Shown here: in pieces, positions 14,876-24,488 of the stretch | Numbering within the stretch: position 1 is the first letter of the stretch | Layout: every line of letters starts with the position of its first letter | DNA from: Daldinia sp. FL1419 | Taxonomy: Eukaryota > Ascomycota > Sordariomycetes > Xylariales > Hypoxylaceae | DNA: 54,398 nucleotides | NCBI GenBank assembly: GCA_025201765.1 | Contig: MU623522.1 | Span: 1 to 54,398, forward strand | Direction of reading: 5' to 3' | Notes under the pieces: model-generated | Database searches by the model: none | The model's input: only the letters and a program-made list of their open reading frames with translations | What the model was told of the DNA's origin: nothing | Made by a program: the position numbers and the translations under genes

Positions 14876-15117
14876 AAGTGTTGTTAAAGGAAAAGTATAC
14901 CTGCTTTAAAGAACAGATAAATCTAATGGATATTTCAAATCATTTAAAAGCTAAGGTGTTTAAAAATGTGGATAAGATGATATAATGGAAGTAGGAAATA
15001 AATAAAAAAATTATTAAAAAAATATAATTAAAGGAATATATTAATTTGGGGATATAAAAAGATTGTGTTTTTAATATTATATATTTTAAATTTATTTATC
15101 AATTTTATCTAAAAGGA

Positions 15118-15272
15118 TGTATTGAATTAATAAACCTAAAAAATAATATGGAAAAATTTTTTTCCTTATAATAATTCCATAAAAAGCCTCACTACTCTAT
15201 TCTAGAATTCTAAGAATAATAAGAATAATTTGAATTCTATAATCATAATTTTTCCCTATGTATTATGTGATA
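15118..15272 (+). repeat. 3' LTR of copia B
   Basis: It starts TGTATTGAATTAATAAACC directly after a purine tract and is the partner of the repeat at 9,709-9,861. ATAAT follows at 15,273-15,277 and matches the five bases before the 5' LTR. Sequence composition switches to normal within about 30 bases of its end. Confidence 0.8.
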
Positions 15273-15277
15273 ATAAT

Positions 15278-17901
15278 ATATTTAATAAAAATATTTAAAA
15301 TTACATATGGACAAACTTCTTCTCTCAGAAATAAGGTTAGATATAATATCCCTCATAGAATTCGGGTATATCTATGTTTAAAACAGCGAGATAATGCTAC
15401 GTAGCTGACTCGATTGCCAGATATTGAACTGAGAAAAGATTTATACACTGGGTTGAATAGTAATGTAGATGAGAGACTGTCTATTATGCACCGGGGCATT
15501 GAATGTAAATCATTTTACTCGTGACATCGCACAGCAAGCTAGATATTATAGAAAGAGGCATAATGCACTACAGAGGATTAGATCAAGAAAGATGTGTGAT
15601 CGACGAATCGGGAGGGTATCTGGGATCTAAACGGGTTGGGATTGGGATAGGAAGAGCGCATTTGACAGTGATACGAAACTTCAGTGACTCTATTATGTAT
15701 GGATGCGAACACAACTTTAGCTTGTCTACCTATCCAATATAGATATTAATTGCGGGTTGGGTTATGGATGGCTAAGGAGGAGAGGATAACATATGTTGGT
15801 AATTTTTTGATAAGCTGAGCTTTCAAAAGCTTGTTGGGTATTTTTTTGCAAAGTCGATTTGTATAGGTAGGGAGGTAGGGAGGTAGGGAGGTAGGTAGTC
15901 AACTGTTGCTCCCCTACGTATAAGTAAAGACTTATTAGAGAATAATACGTAGAAGATTGGAAGATCGTGATATTCACGAACGCTCTCCCTTTTATAACAT
16001 CACCGATCACTAAATTTGCGCTTGATATCATTCAAACATACCTAGTTTAGGAATAGGTAATCAGCAGCTTCCACAAATGGATCAGCCAAACCCTTTGAAT
16101 AAAAATGTAAGCGCTTATTCGGGCGGTAAATGTTGGCATCGAAACGCTCGAAACGCTCGAAACGCTCAATATACCGCCAGCGGCTATACTTGAGATGCCC
16201 AAGCTAGATATCATATTACGCCGCTTTTACAAAGTCTCGCAAATATCGGTTTAGGCAGGTAGCTAGGTTTAGTAAAAAACCAAACATTTCAAGATGCAGC
16301 ATTAACAGGCATTGATTGATGGAGTTGGATATCTCGTATTCCATCAGATAACTGAATTGGAGTGTTTCCAGGTGCTTTAGCTACACTAACAATGACCCCT
16401 GTATGCCTAACAACGTACCTAACCTATCTAATCTAATAGTGCTAATCGTTCTAATAATTCTACCGACTAACCCCCAAAGCCTGGGTCGATTTTAGCCTTT
16501 ACAGAAAAGAACAACCCGATAGCAGGCGCGCCTATTGAAACGAGTACGAAGAGGCGCAGTTCGTTCGTGATACAAGTTAGCGGTCTGAGGTGGATGATAT
16601 ACGACCGAATTTGTTGGGTATAGGCGATTGTTACTTTTTTCGTGAGTCGATAATGGGATTTGCATCACGTTAGACGGTAACAGGTGGTTCGTTGATTTTG
16701 CATTTTCCCTTAATTTTGTCGCATGCAATTATTTCGAAATGGCAGGTGGTTGACGTGAATCTACTAATCTCGGTAGCCAATAAAGGCTCCTGCCCGAAGC
16801 TCGCAATAATCATTTATTGGCATCCATCGTCTCTTCTCACCCAACGATATCTGACAAGATGACAAGAATCAAGGTATTTTTAGTGGTTTTGAATCGGATC
16901 CGTTTATAGGTATTCAATACGAAGCAAGCTTTCTATCGGGCAGCTCGAATGCTAAAACTCCATTACGTACATGCGCATACTATGTATGTAGTGTAGGTAC
17001 CTATGTATTGCACTAGGTATTGTACCTAGGTAGTATATCCACCTGCAGGTACCTAGAAGATCTGCTATATTTATAAGACGTTGATGTACCTCACAAGGTA
17101 CGTTGAGAGTGCTGTAAATAATCGATAAGATGTGCTATTTATCCATTACGCGACCCCCCTTTAATCCCTAACCGCCTTGATCTCCATCCGTTCTACCACT
17201 GTAACCTCCTTTTTAGTTGTACATTAGGTAGTTGCCACGCTACTACTACGTTGATCTCGCATTGATAAAACACCCTAGTCGTTCAAGCGAGAGCCAAGGT
17301 TTAAAACTTGATTAATTCTGTCTTTGTCATTCACTCTAATAAATGTTTAGTAGATTTCCTTCTAATTTTTCTTCTCTTTTCTGAATAATACTCTAACGTT
17401 AGAATAATCATCAAATTGCAAAAGAGTTAAGCCTCATAAAATTTTATCGTGCGATTGCCGCCTCTTATTAGCTTACGACGTCAACTGGGGAGCTCTCCTC
17501 CATTTTACCCCTATCCTTTCCTTGATCTTACCCCCCCTTGATCTACATCGTACGCGTCTGGCCTAGATCGTTTCTCCACCTCGATCCACCAAGCTTACAG
17601 CTCGTCCCCCATTCCAGAAGCCCCCAGAGCTCATAGCTCCACGCCCGAGACGCATAGCCATTTTCGCCCCGGAGCTCACTCTCCCTAAATCTGTTCTCTA
17701 TCGACGAGCCGACGCTAAATACACTAAGATATCTTTCTCTAGTTAATGCTTGTTCTAATTCCTACCAAGACCAACCCATAACTCTCGTTTGATTTCTTCT
17801 TCTCTGGCAGCAGGACTCCCATAGTACAAACTACCATTTTTACTCTATTCTATTTCGCGTGACCAATTAGCCCGGTAACATTCGTTGGAAACGCCGTCAG
17901 T
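15278..17901. other. Intergenic, balanced composition, short tandem repeats
   Basis: No gene is supported; the small open frames present look random. Visible are a GGTAGGGA-type tandem at about 15,867-15,898, three copies of GAAACGCTC at 16,141-16,167, and clusters of TACCTAGGTA/GGTACC palindromes at about 16,996-17,056. The last 300 bases are pyrimidine-rich and probably hold the promoter and 5' UTR of the BAR gene. Confidence 0.6.
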
Positions 17902-19362
17902 ATGAATTTCACCAAGAAGATCGATCGCGCCTTCCAATGGGCTGGCGAGAAGATGGGCCAGGAGGCCAAAACTGGCCATACGGACGAATTCAAGAGTCTG
18001 GAGACGGAAATGGCCCTTCGACATGATGGTAAGAAGCTCGTGTTTTGTTCCTAAGCCGAATTAACTAATTAAAATGTAGGTTACGAGCGCCTTCAGAAAT
18101 CCATGAACGTCTATGTCAAGTCGCTTTCTCGCAAGGGCGAGACTTACGAAGACAAGGAGAAGGGTCTCCCCGTTAGCTATCTCGGAAGGACGATGATGAG
18201 CCACGGCGAGGATTTCGATCCGGATTCAGAGTTCGGCAATTGCTTAATAGCCATGGGCAGGGGCAACGAGCGGATTGCTGGCATCCAGGAGACATACATT
18301 GCACACGCTACCTCTTACTGGTTAGAAGGGCTGGAACGGTCCCTAGCCATGATGAAAGAGTATCAGGTTGGTCATTTACGATTCGTACGGAAGGCCGTTG
18401 AGTAAGCTAACCTTGAATAGTCCGCCCGTAAGAAGCTCGAGAGCAGACGCCTCACATATGATGCGAGCATGGTGAAGATGCAAAAGGCGAAGCGAGAAGA
18501 CTTTAGACTCGAAGACGAGCTTCGAACGGCGAAAGCCAAGTACGAAGAATCATCCGAAGACGTTCTTCGCCGCATGCAAGATATCAAAGAAGCCGAAGCC
18601 GAATCCGTTCGCGACCTCACATGCTTCCTTGATTGCGAGCTAGACTACTACGAACGATGTGCCGAAGAGCTCCGACGCGTAAAGCAGGAATGGGTTGGTA
18701 GTCAGGGTCGAGCTCCCGGTGGCTCTCGACCTTCCGAGCTCAGCGTTTCGAGGCGTTCGACGAGAAGCAGGAGTAATACAGCTCAGTCATACTCGGAACG
18801 AAACGATCGCACCGAGAGATGGACGGGCCGACAAGATAGTTATGAGCGAGACGATCCAACCCCGGAACCGGTACAGATGCCCATCCGCTCAAGTCCGTAC
18901 CGCGGAAGTGGATCGGTAACTCCCGAAGCGCAAAGACCGGGGATGAGTCGCGCATCTACACATGCGGGCGCGTTTGATGGACCTGCTCCAAGGCAGCAAA
19001 CATATCGCGAACCTCCAGCACTACCCTCCGAATCAATACGCAAGACACCAACAGCACCGCCGCCATCTATAGGATCTCTTCGCAATAATCTGCGCCCGGT
19101 AAATAGACTTCAGACCAGCCAGAATTTGAGCCCCGACGTTTACGTAGATGATTACGATACGACTACCAGTAGCGGGAGCCCAGATTGCGACCGTAGTGAG
19201 AGTCCCGCCACAAGCTACGGTAGTTTAAGCCGCAGCACGAGTAACACCGGATTACGTAACACGGGACCGACAGGAGCGGTCAAAAAGGCTCCTCCGCCGC
19301 CACCTCCGAGCCGGGCTAAGAAGCCCGCACCGCCTGTTCCCGCTAGACCAGCTGGGTATTAA
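17902..19362 (+). CDS. BAR (endophilin-like N-BAR) domain protein
   Basis: Predicted 451-residue protein from three exons: 17,902-18,028, 18,080-18,366 and 18,421-19,362. Introns of 51 and 54 nt keep phase; the first has a TTAACTAAT branch-like site. Residues 1-250 or so look like a BAR domain: an amphipathic start (MNFTKKIDRAFQWAGEKMG), then long charged helices rich in Glu, Arg and Lys (KKLESRRLTYD, CELDYYERCAEELRRVKQEW). BAR dimers bind and bend membranes, usually in endocytosis with actin. The rest is a disordered Ser/Pro/Arg tail ending in APPPPPPSRAKKPAPPVPARP, a likely SH3-binding stretch; the protein has no SH3 domain of its own. It could therefore work with SH3 proteins of the actin patch, which is inference. 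The start ATG opens the conserved-looking N-terminal helix. Confidence 0.9.
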
Positions 19363-19986
19363 GGGGACAGCAAATTGTGCCCTACGGTCTTTGAACCCTA
19401 CCCAGCCCGTACATTCTTCGTTTCTGGAATGTGATCTTTAGGCGTTTGAAGTGGTTATCTGGACAACCGAATAAGTGGAATTACCTAGGTACTTTTGGAA
19501 TGTGTGTTTACATAGGTAACGGACCTGTGGCCCTACGTCAAATTAGGGAAGAATTTTATTGCGTGGCGTTTGGTGGATTTATATATTATAGACTCCGCAG
19601 AAACGGATCTGGCGAGAAAGATACACGGACTGGCTCCTTTTTGGCATTTCATTCTCGCCCTTGAATCTGTGGCTATGCGTGCTCCATCTTGCGATATACG
19701 TAGGCAGGTAAATATCGTCTCATCTGACGATTTTACCGACTGATATTAGCCTATCGTTAGAATACGTCATGGTGAAAATCCCGTGAAGATCGCCGGCAAG
19801 TTATATGCTTGCGTATGAACGGCAACGTTTCATTCTGTCTCTAATGAGATGTTTGGTGGAAATTTCATACAGATAAGCTTATTAGCTGTTCTTACGCTAA
19901 GAGCGCAATATGTTTTAGTTCACTACAGCGACTAGTTAGCAAAATTCAATAAGAGCTACCGCAGAAAAGTTGGGAATCTGAGCCAC
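19363..19986. other. Intergenic between convergent genes
   Basis: This holds the 3' flanks of the BAR gene (plus) and the oxygenase gene (minus). The open frame at 19,431-19,664 resembles no family I know and is probably chance. I see no repeat or RNA gene. Confidence 0.5.
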
Positions 19987-21384
19987 CTACTTCTGAACCT
20001 GTTGTCCAACTTTCATAGGTGTATACTCCATCTCGTCGCCCTCGTCACGGCCGAGGTCGAAGTTAGCTGCGCGTACGTCTCTAGCTCGCGCGGCTAGAGT
20101 AGGAATAGGCGCCAGGTTGTAATCGCTACTTAAGTGCCAAAAGAATGTGCTACTGATGCGTACGAGAGGTCGGTCTGGATGTTCTTTCCGGCGTGTGGCA
20201 ACCGTGTCTAGCGTAGACGAATTGACCACTACTTCGTGATATCCGGCCTTTACTAACCCGCCCGTTAAATGTTCGAGCTGTTTCCCAGCCTGTACGAGCA
20301 GATAACTACCCGATGAGGAGGGAGATGGACGCGGGATGCTAACCGCGATGCGGCGACCCGTGTTTCGCGCCCAAATGTGAAGCCCCGGATATCGGGAGCG
20401 CCCGTGTATCGTCAAGAAGTTCAAGTCTGTATGAAAGCCGGCTAGGATAGTGTCCTTTTGACCAAATTTTTCGAGGTCGGATGCCGTAGGGGCCAAGAGG
20501 TGTGGGCTAAGTCGTCAAGTAAGCCGAGGGTTAAATTTCGAATAACATGAGATACGGTGGATATCACAACTTACCCATACCGCCCAGCATCAGTAAAGGT
20601 TTCGGCAGGGAGTCCCATGCCAACGGCGGCCATCTCAGCGAGTCCTGAAACGCTAATTCGCGAGTTGCCGTTATTAGTCAACAGGTCATTAACACGATTC
20701 AAAAAGTAGTTTCGGAGTATTGCTGACGGCTATTCGACCATGTACTCACGCGCTCTTCATGCTCTTCCCCCACGTCTCCATGATGGGCGTCCATCTCTTG
20801 TTGATCTCGGGAGAATCTGGAATCACATTCTCAGCGTTGAGGCCTGGGAACTGGGTAGCATAAGGCGCGGGCTCGCCCATACGCCACTATGACGGCGGAA
20901 GTTAGTATCTCTCCGGCGAGGTATTTATATTGATGTCCAGATCGAACAAACCCCAATTCTTATCTTTACTTACGAAGAAACGACATTTAGGATCTGGCTG
21001 GTGACCGCTGATATCAAGCGGCCTCTCCTCCTGAGCTAAGCGCTCGATAACGCGCAAGCACGGCTCGTCAACGGCACACTTGGGCTTTTCGGTGTTCTCA
21101 AGCGTAACGCCGACTTGATAGCCCAACTCGGGCCTCTCGTCGCGCTGTAGAAGCTCAGGAGGTTGCGCGAAATAGTCTTCCAAAAGGTCTAGGAATGCTT
21201 CGTTATCCGACTCGGATACCCTTGAGTCGTGCAGTACTAATGCTCCATATGTGATCAGCGCCCGGGCCGCACGTAAGCATTCTTCTTGCACCTCCGGGCT
21301 GTTGGCCGGGTTGTTTCGGTAGACGTCTAGATCAATAATTGGGAGGTCCATGGAAGGTTCCTCGGCTGCGATCAACTCGGCCAT
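19987..21384 (-). CDS. 2-oxoglutarate/Fe(II)-dependent oxygenase (isopenicillin-N-synthase-like)
   Basis: Predicted 381-residue enzyme in four exons on the minus strand: 21,384-20,974, 20,886-20,750, 20,652-20,575 and 20,506-19,987. The introns (87, 97 and 68 nt) keep phase, two with clear branch sites (ACTAAC, GACTAAT). The N-terminus has the oxygenase leader form (MDLPIIDLDVYR). The iron triad is visible: His234-x-Asp236 in AGFHTDLNF and a distal His near 299 (KAGYHEVV). Arg325-x-Ser327 (VRIS) fits the 2-oxoglutarate carboxylate site. Family members hydroxylate, desaturate or cyclise small molecules, often in secondary metabolism; the substrate is unknown. It is divergent from a Zn2Cys6 regulator about 1.06 kb away, a common regulator-target layout, but co-regulation is only inferred. 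It appears intact. Confidence 0.88.
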
Positions 21385-22444
21385 ATTTTCTTTTTCTTAA
21401 GGCGTTTTCTTTTTCTCTCTCTCTTTTTCCCCCTTCTTTTTAACGAAAGATGTCAATGTAGCCAAATGAATAGACTTTGTAACCAGCAGCAGGTATCTTC
21501 CCAATAAACGATGGCGTTGCCCAAAGTTGATTTGAACGAAGTAGAATTGGTCTTCTCGGTAGATTAAGCAGCTAGATCAGAAGGCAGAACATCTGTGGTA
21601 AAAGACTGAGCTCAAATACCTACATTTTCTAGGCGCGCAAATCATTACGGTGTATAAAAATCAGCTGATGGCCGAGTGGTCGGACTTGATAAGAGATGGA
21701 TCAGGCGGAATAGAATCACTGTACATACTTGAATCGGAAATCGGCGGGTGCAGTCGGTCTCCGCTTTGCGGCGGGCCGAAGGGAATCCTAAGGTTTAGGT
21801 AACGTCAAGCATGGGCTAGGTAGGTGCTAACATAGGTACTCGTACCTAACCAAGTGGGTGAAAAAATTAATTTGCAGACTCCTACTGATTCCCCTACCAC
21901 TTACATTTATACTTATTATTCATTTAAGCTCCAAATTGAAAACATAATATTAGGAAAATTACAGAAATATCTCTGGCTTTCAAATAACAGTTTAATAATT
22001 TTAGATATTAAATTGGATTGTTGGGCGTTGTAAGATTAGGTAACCTACCTTTTTGAATTTGAGTACATATTAAGGTTAACTAAGGAGGTTCGAAGTATAT
22101 AAAACTTTTTCACCCACTTACCTCACCTACCTCTAACTTACTAAACACATCATCAACAATCAAGTTAGCAATTAACCAAATTAATTTTTACAAACTACCA
22201 CATATATAGACCTCAGATGCTATCGAAATATGTACGAGTATCGAGTACGAATGACTATCGTGACGCCCAGGTGGTTGTGGTATTCTAGAACTCCCTGACT
22301 AGTGAAATCCGGGGGCGCCGTACCATCGTCTTTTGTCGCGTCTCCACCGTCTATTATCCATTAGGGGACTACCCATCCACTATCACTATTAATCTCAACT
22401 CAGCTTTGTGCCACCCTATCCGGCATTCATAATACCATTGCAAT
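21385..22444. promoter_or_regulatory. Divergent promoter of oxygenase and Zn2Cys6 regulator
   Basis: The two genes are transcribed away from each other across this 1.06-kb gap. A CT-rich tract lies at about 21,388-21,440, next to the oxygenase start. The centre holds a MITE-like element at 21,852-22,119, listed separately. No specific operator could be identified; Zn2Cys6 proteins often bind CGG triplets, and several CGG/CCG occur near 21,739-21,778. Confidence 0.55.
21852..22119. mobile_element. MITE-like element with 17-bp terminal inverted repeats
   Basis: The left end AAGTGGGTGAAAAAATT (21,852-21,868) is the inverse of the right end (22,103-22,119) with one mismatch. The inside is A+T-rich and non-coding, 268 bp in all. 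The outside eight bases are ACCTAACC (21,844-21,851) and ACCTCACC (22,120-22,127), a 7-of-8 match. An 8-bp target duplication is typical of hAT elements, so this is probably a non-autonomous hAT-type MITE. No second copy is present in the window. Confidence 0.65.
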
Positions 22445-23794
22445 ATGCCATTCCCGAGGACGAGAACCGGTTGCTACACCTGTCGAGAGGATGGTTACAA
22501 GTGCGACGAGCAAAAACCATTCTGTGGGAGGTGTATTCGACTCCAAAAGACGTGCCAAGGCTACGGAGTTAGACTTAAATGGCAACCTCTTCAAGGCGTG
22601 CCAAAGTCGAAGAGGACCAAAAACACACGCCTACAAAATGAACACCCTAGCGATGAAACGTCTTCAAGCAAATCCGTGAATTCTCTGGGCCCGCTAATAG
22701 GATCTGACCCATCGCGTATTATACCAAGTGATGTCCACCCGACGAATCGATATCTCCTTCACCATTGGGCGACGACGTTGGTTACGGTGGTATCGATGGT
22801 GTCGACTCCTCAAAATCCATTCCTCGTTCACTTAACCCCGATGGTACCTCGTTCTATAGCTCTACGGTCTATCTTGTGCTCGATTGCAGCTTGTCATCTA
22901 GCAATACTAAGAAGCGAAAATTCGTTTCATACTTTAGCCACCCGCTATAGACTCGCCGCCGTCTCCTCACTACGGCAAACAATTCAAACCGAAAACCCCG
23001 AGCTGTCGCTTGCTACCATTATAATGCTTCAAGTATCGGACAGACTCTTTACGGTGGATTCCGGGGTCGATCATCTATCCGGAGCAAAGGCAATCATCAA
23101 CCAGGCTGGGATCAATCAATTGAGCAGTTCCAGGGCGTCATTCCTCTTGAGTCTATGTTCCTATCATGACATACTGGCCTCAGTCTCTCGGGGGAAGAGT
23201 CCGGTTTTGGAGTTTGATGGCGAGTTCCCGATCGAGGGCGTGGAATCTATGAAGGAACTCACTTCCGTATTACAGGTTGTTGGTCAGATCAGTAGGATGC
23301 GCAACCAAGACCCAACGCGTATCGATGCTTGGGGTCACGCAGTTGAAAATGTTCTTAACGAGCTCGGGCAGACTAAGGGTACTATGGGAGATATGGAACA
23401 TACGGTCCAGGCCTATAGATATGCCGCCTTCATCTATCTATATCGGGTCTGGTATAACAAGGGCGCGCCAGATCCATCCGCGTTAAAGCATGCCCGAAGC
23501 TGCCTTGCTCACCTCGGCCTCGTTACGGTTAGCTCACCTCTTGTTTCAGCCCAGGTGTGGCCGCTCTGGACTGCTGGGTGCGAATCTATCGATACGGAAC
23601 AGCGTCAATTTGTACGAGACAGGATCGATGCTATGTACGATAGTCGCCGTCTTCCCTCGCTGCGAAGGATCAAGCAGGACATCGAAGACGTGTGGAATAT
23701 TAAAGACGAGCAACGGAATTTGATAGGAGTCGATAATGTCGACTGTATCAAAGCTATATTACGAAGTCGGCAAAGAGAGGCTGACCTTACTTGA
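22445..23794 (+). CDS. Zn2Cys6 fungal transcription factor
   Basis: Single-exon gene of 449 residues. The N-terminal zinc cluster has six cysteines at 10, 13, 20, 27, 30 and 37, with spacing C-x2-C-x6-C-x6-C-x2-C-x6-C. This motif binds two zinc ions and contacts CGG-type DNA half-sites. The basic patch normally between the second and third Cys is weak here (REDGYK). The rest resembles the small fungal-specific transcription factor domain often found in regulators of accessory metabolism, with helical stretches such as residues 120-160. A natural target is the divergent oxygenase or itself, but that is inference. The ATG at 22,445 gives the usual short leader before the first Cys. The stop is clean and no intron is needed. 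Confidence 0.88.
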   Translation: MPFPRTRTGCYTCREDGYKCDEQKPFCGRCIRLQKTCQGYGVRLKWQPLQGVPKSKRTKNTRLQNEHPSDETSSSKSVNSLGPLIGSDPSRIIPSDVHPTNRYLLHHWATTLVTVVSMVSTPQNPFLVHLTPMVPRSIALRSILCSIAACHLAILRSENSFHTLATRYRLAAVSSLRQTIQTENPELSLATIIMLQVSDRLFTVDSGVDHLSGAKAIINQAGINQLSSSRASFLLSLCSYHDILASVSRGKSPVLEFDGEFPIEGVESMKELTSVLQVVGQISRMRNQDPTRIDAWGHAVENVLNELGQTKGTMGDMEHTVQAYRYAAFIYLYRVWYNKGAPDPSALKHARSCLAHLGLVTVSSPLVSAQVWPLWTAGCESIDTEQRQFVRDRIDAMYDSRRLPSLRRIKQDIEDVWNIKDEQRNLIGVDNVDCIKAILRSRQREADLT

Positions 23795-24488
23795 TGACCG
23801 AAGACGCTATAATATGGAGAAACTTGAGGTATTCGTCTCTTTACGCTCTATACCACCGATGACCCTTTATGTGGCTTTACCTTGTTGTCGCAGAGGGATA
23901 TACTCGAGGCCCCAATTATAATATAACCTCGATTCCATCTACCATCGATCACGCCATAACATCTTGGGCCCTATTATATCAAAAGGCCTACCATAATGGG
24001 TCTCAACTGGTTTACGTGAGTTCATAATTTTAATAGAATTCGATCCGAAGTATCAGCAGGTTTAGCGTTTAATTCAGAGCGTTTCGCTACAAGGCACCTA
24101 GGTGCTCTACTCGCAATACTCGACCATATGCGCAAAGAGTGCGCCGTTTCGTATTAAATCGGCTTAAAAATTAGGCCGGCTTCGGGGACATTTTGGACTG
24201 GAAGACATATCTACGGATTCATATCCAGCTATAAGATATTTATCAATCTTTCAAAACAGGATGAATAAGACGATATACAGAGGTTCGTCCGAAATACCTG
24301 GAAAGAGAACGCACAGGCCATATTTCGCGACGATGGGACAAAATCAATTCACCCGATCTCCTGCTTCTTTTTGGCCGACTTGGCAATATTCGGGATAGTG
24401 ACGGAGATCGAGTATATTAAAAGAGTTTCCATATCACCAAGAACCAGCTCCCTTGCGCATCGAGATTCATATTCTCAATACCGGCATC
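23795..24488. other. Intergenic, no gene seen
   Basis: A 3' flank of the regulator and 5' flank of the oxidoreductase pseudogene, both on the plus strand. No gene or repeat is recognised. An in-frame upstream ATG at 24,453 could extend the next gene by 12 residues. Confidence 0.5.

Larger units (their letters stand above)
9709..15272 (+). mobile_element. RIP-ruined Ty1/Copia retrotransposon (copia B) with LTR pair
   Basis: Two diverged direct repeats of about 154 bp bound a 5.56-kb region, and ATAAT occurs just outside each (9,704-9,708 and 15,273-15,277), a plausible 5-bp target duplication. Decayed copia domains follow in order: gag-like region about 10,020-11,250, protease-end/GAG-pre-integrase motif about 11,460-11,620 (GYG...NLV), integrase end with SH3-like domain about 12,490-12,720 (WIGF then NIYRIW), reverse transcriptase about 13,260-14,090 (EPPKRY start, YIDN in place of YVDD near 13,855), and RNase H about 14,380-14,750. 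A purine tract (AAAAGGA) precedes the 3' LTR. Many stops make it inert. Its domains differ clearly from copia A, so it is another lineage. A solo LTR interrupts its 3' coding end. Confidence 0.85.

Noticed and set aside
14839..14955. Inverted pair CTTAGCTTTTAA / TTAAAAGCTAAG suggesting a MITE
   Set aside because: One arm is inside the solo LTR and the other in copia B coding sequence; the LTR ends and AAGTG duplication explain the structure better.
1..15280. Centromere or mitochondrial DNA
   Set aside because: A+T-richness could suggest either, but recognisable RIP-decayed copia domains explain the block and no mitochondrial genes are seen.
15521..16728. Small open frames after the A+T block
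   Set aside because: Short, unsupported by any domain, and partly made of tandem repeats.
21660..21740. tRNA-like GATGGCCGAGTGGT on the plus strand
   Set aside because: Resembles a tRNA-Leu/Ser D-arm, but no T-arm or closing acceptor stem follows.
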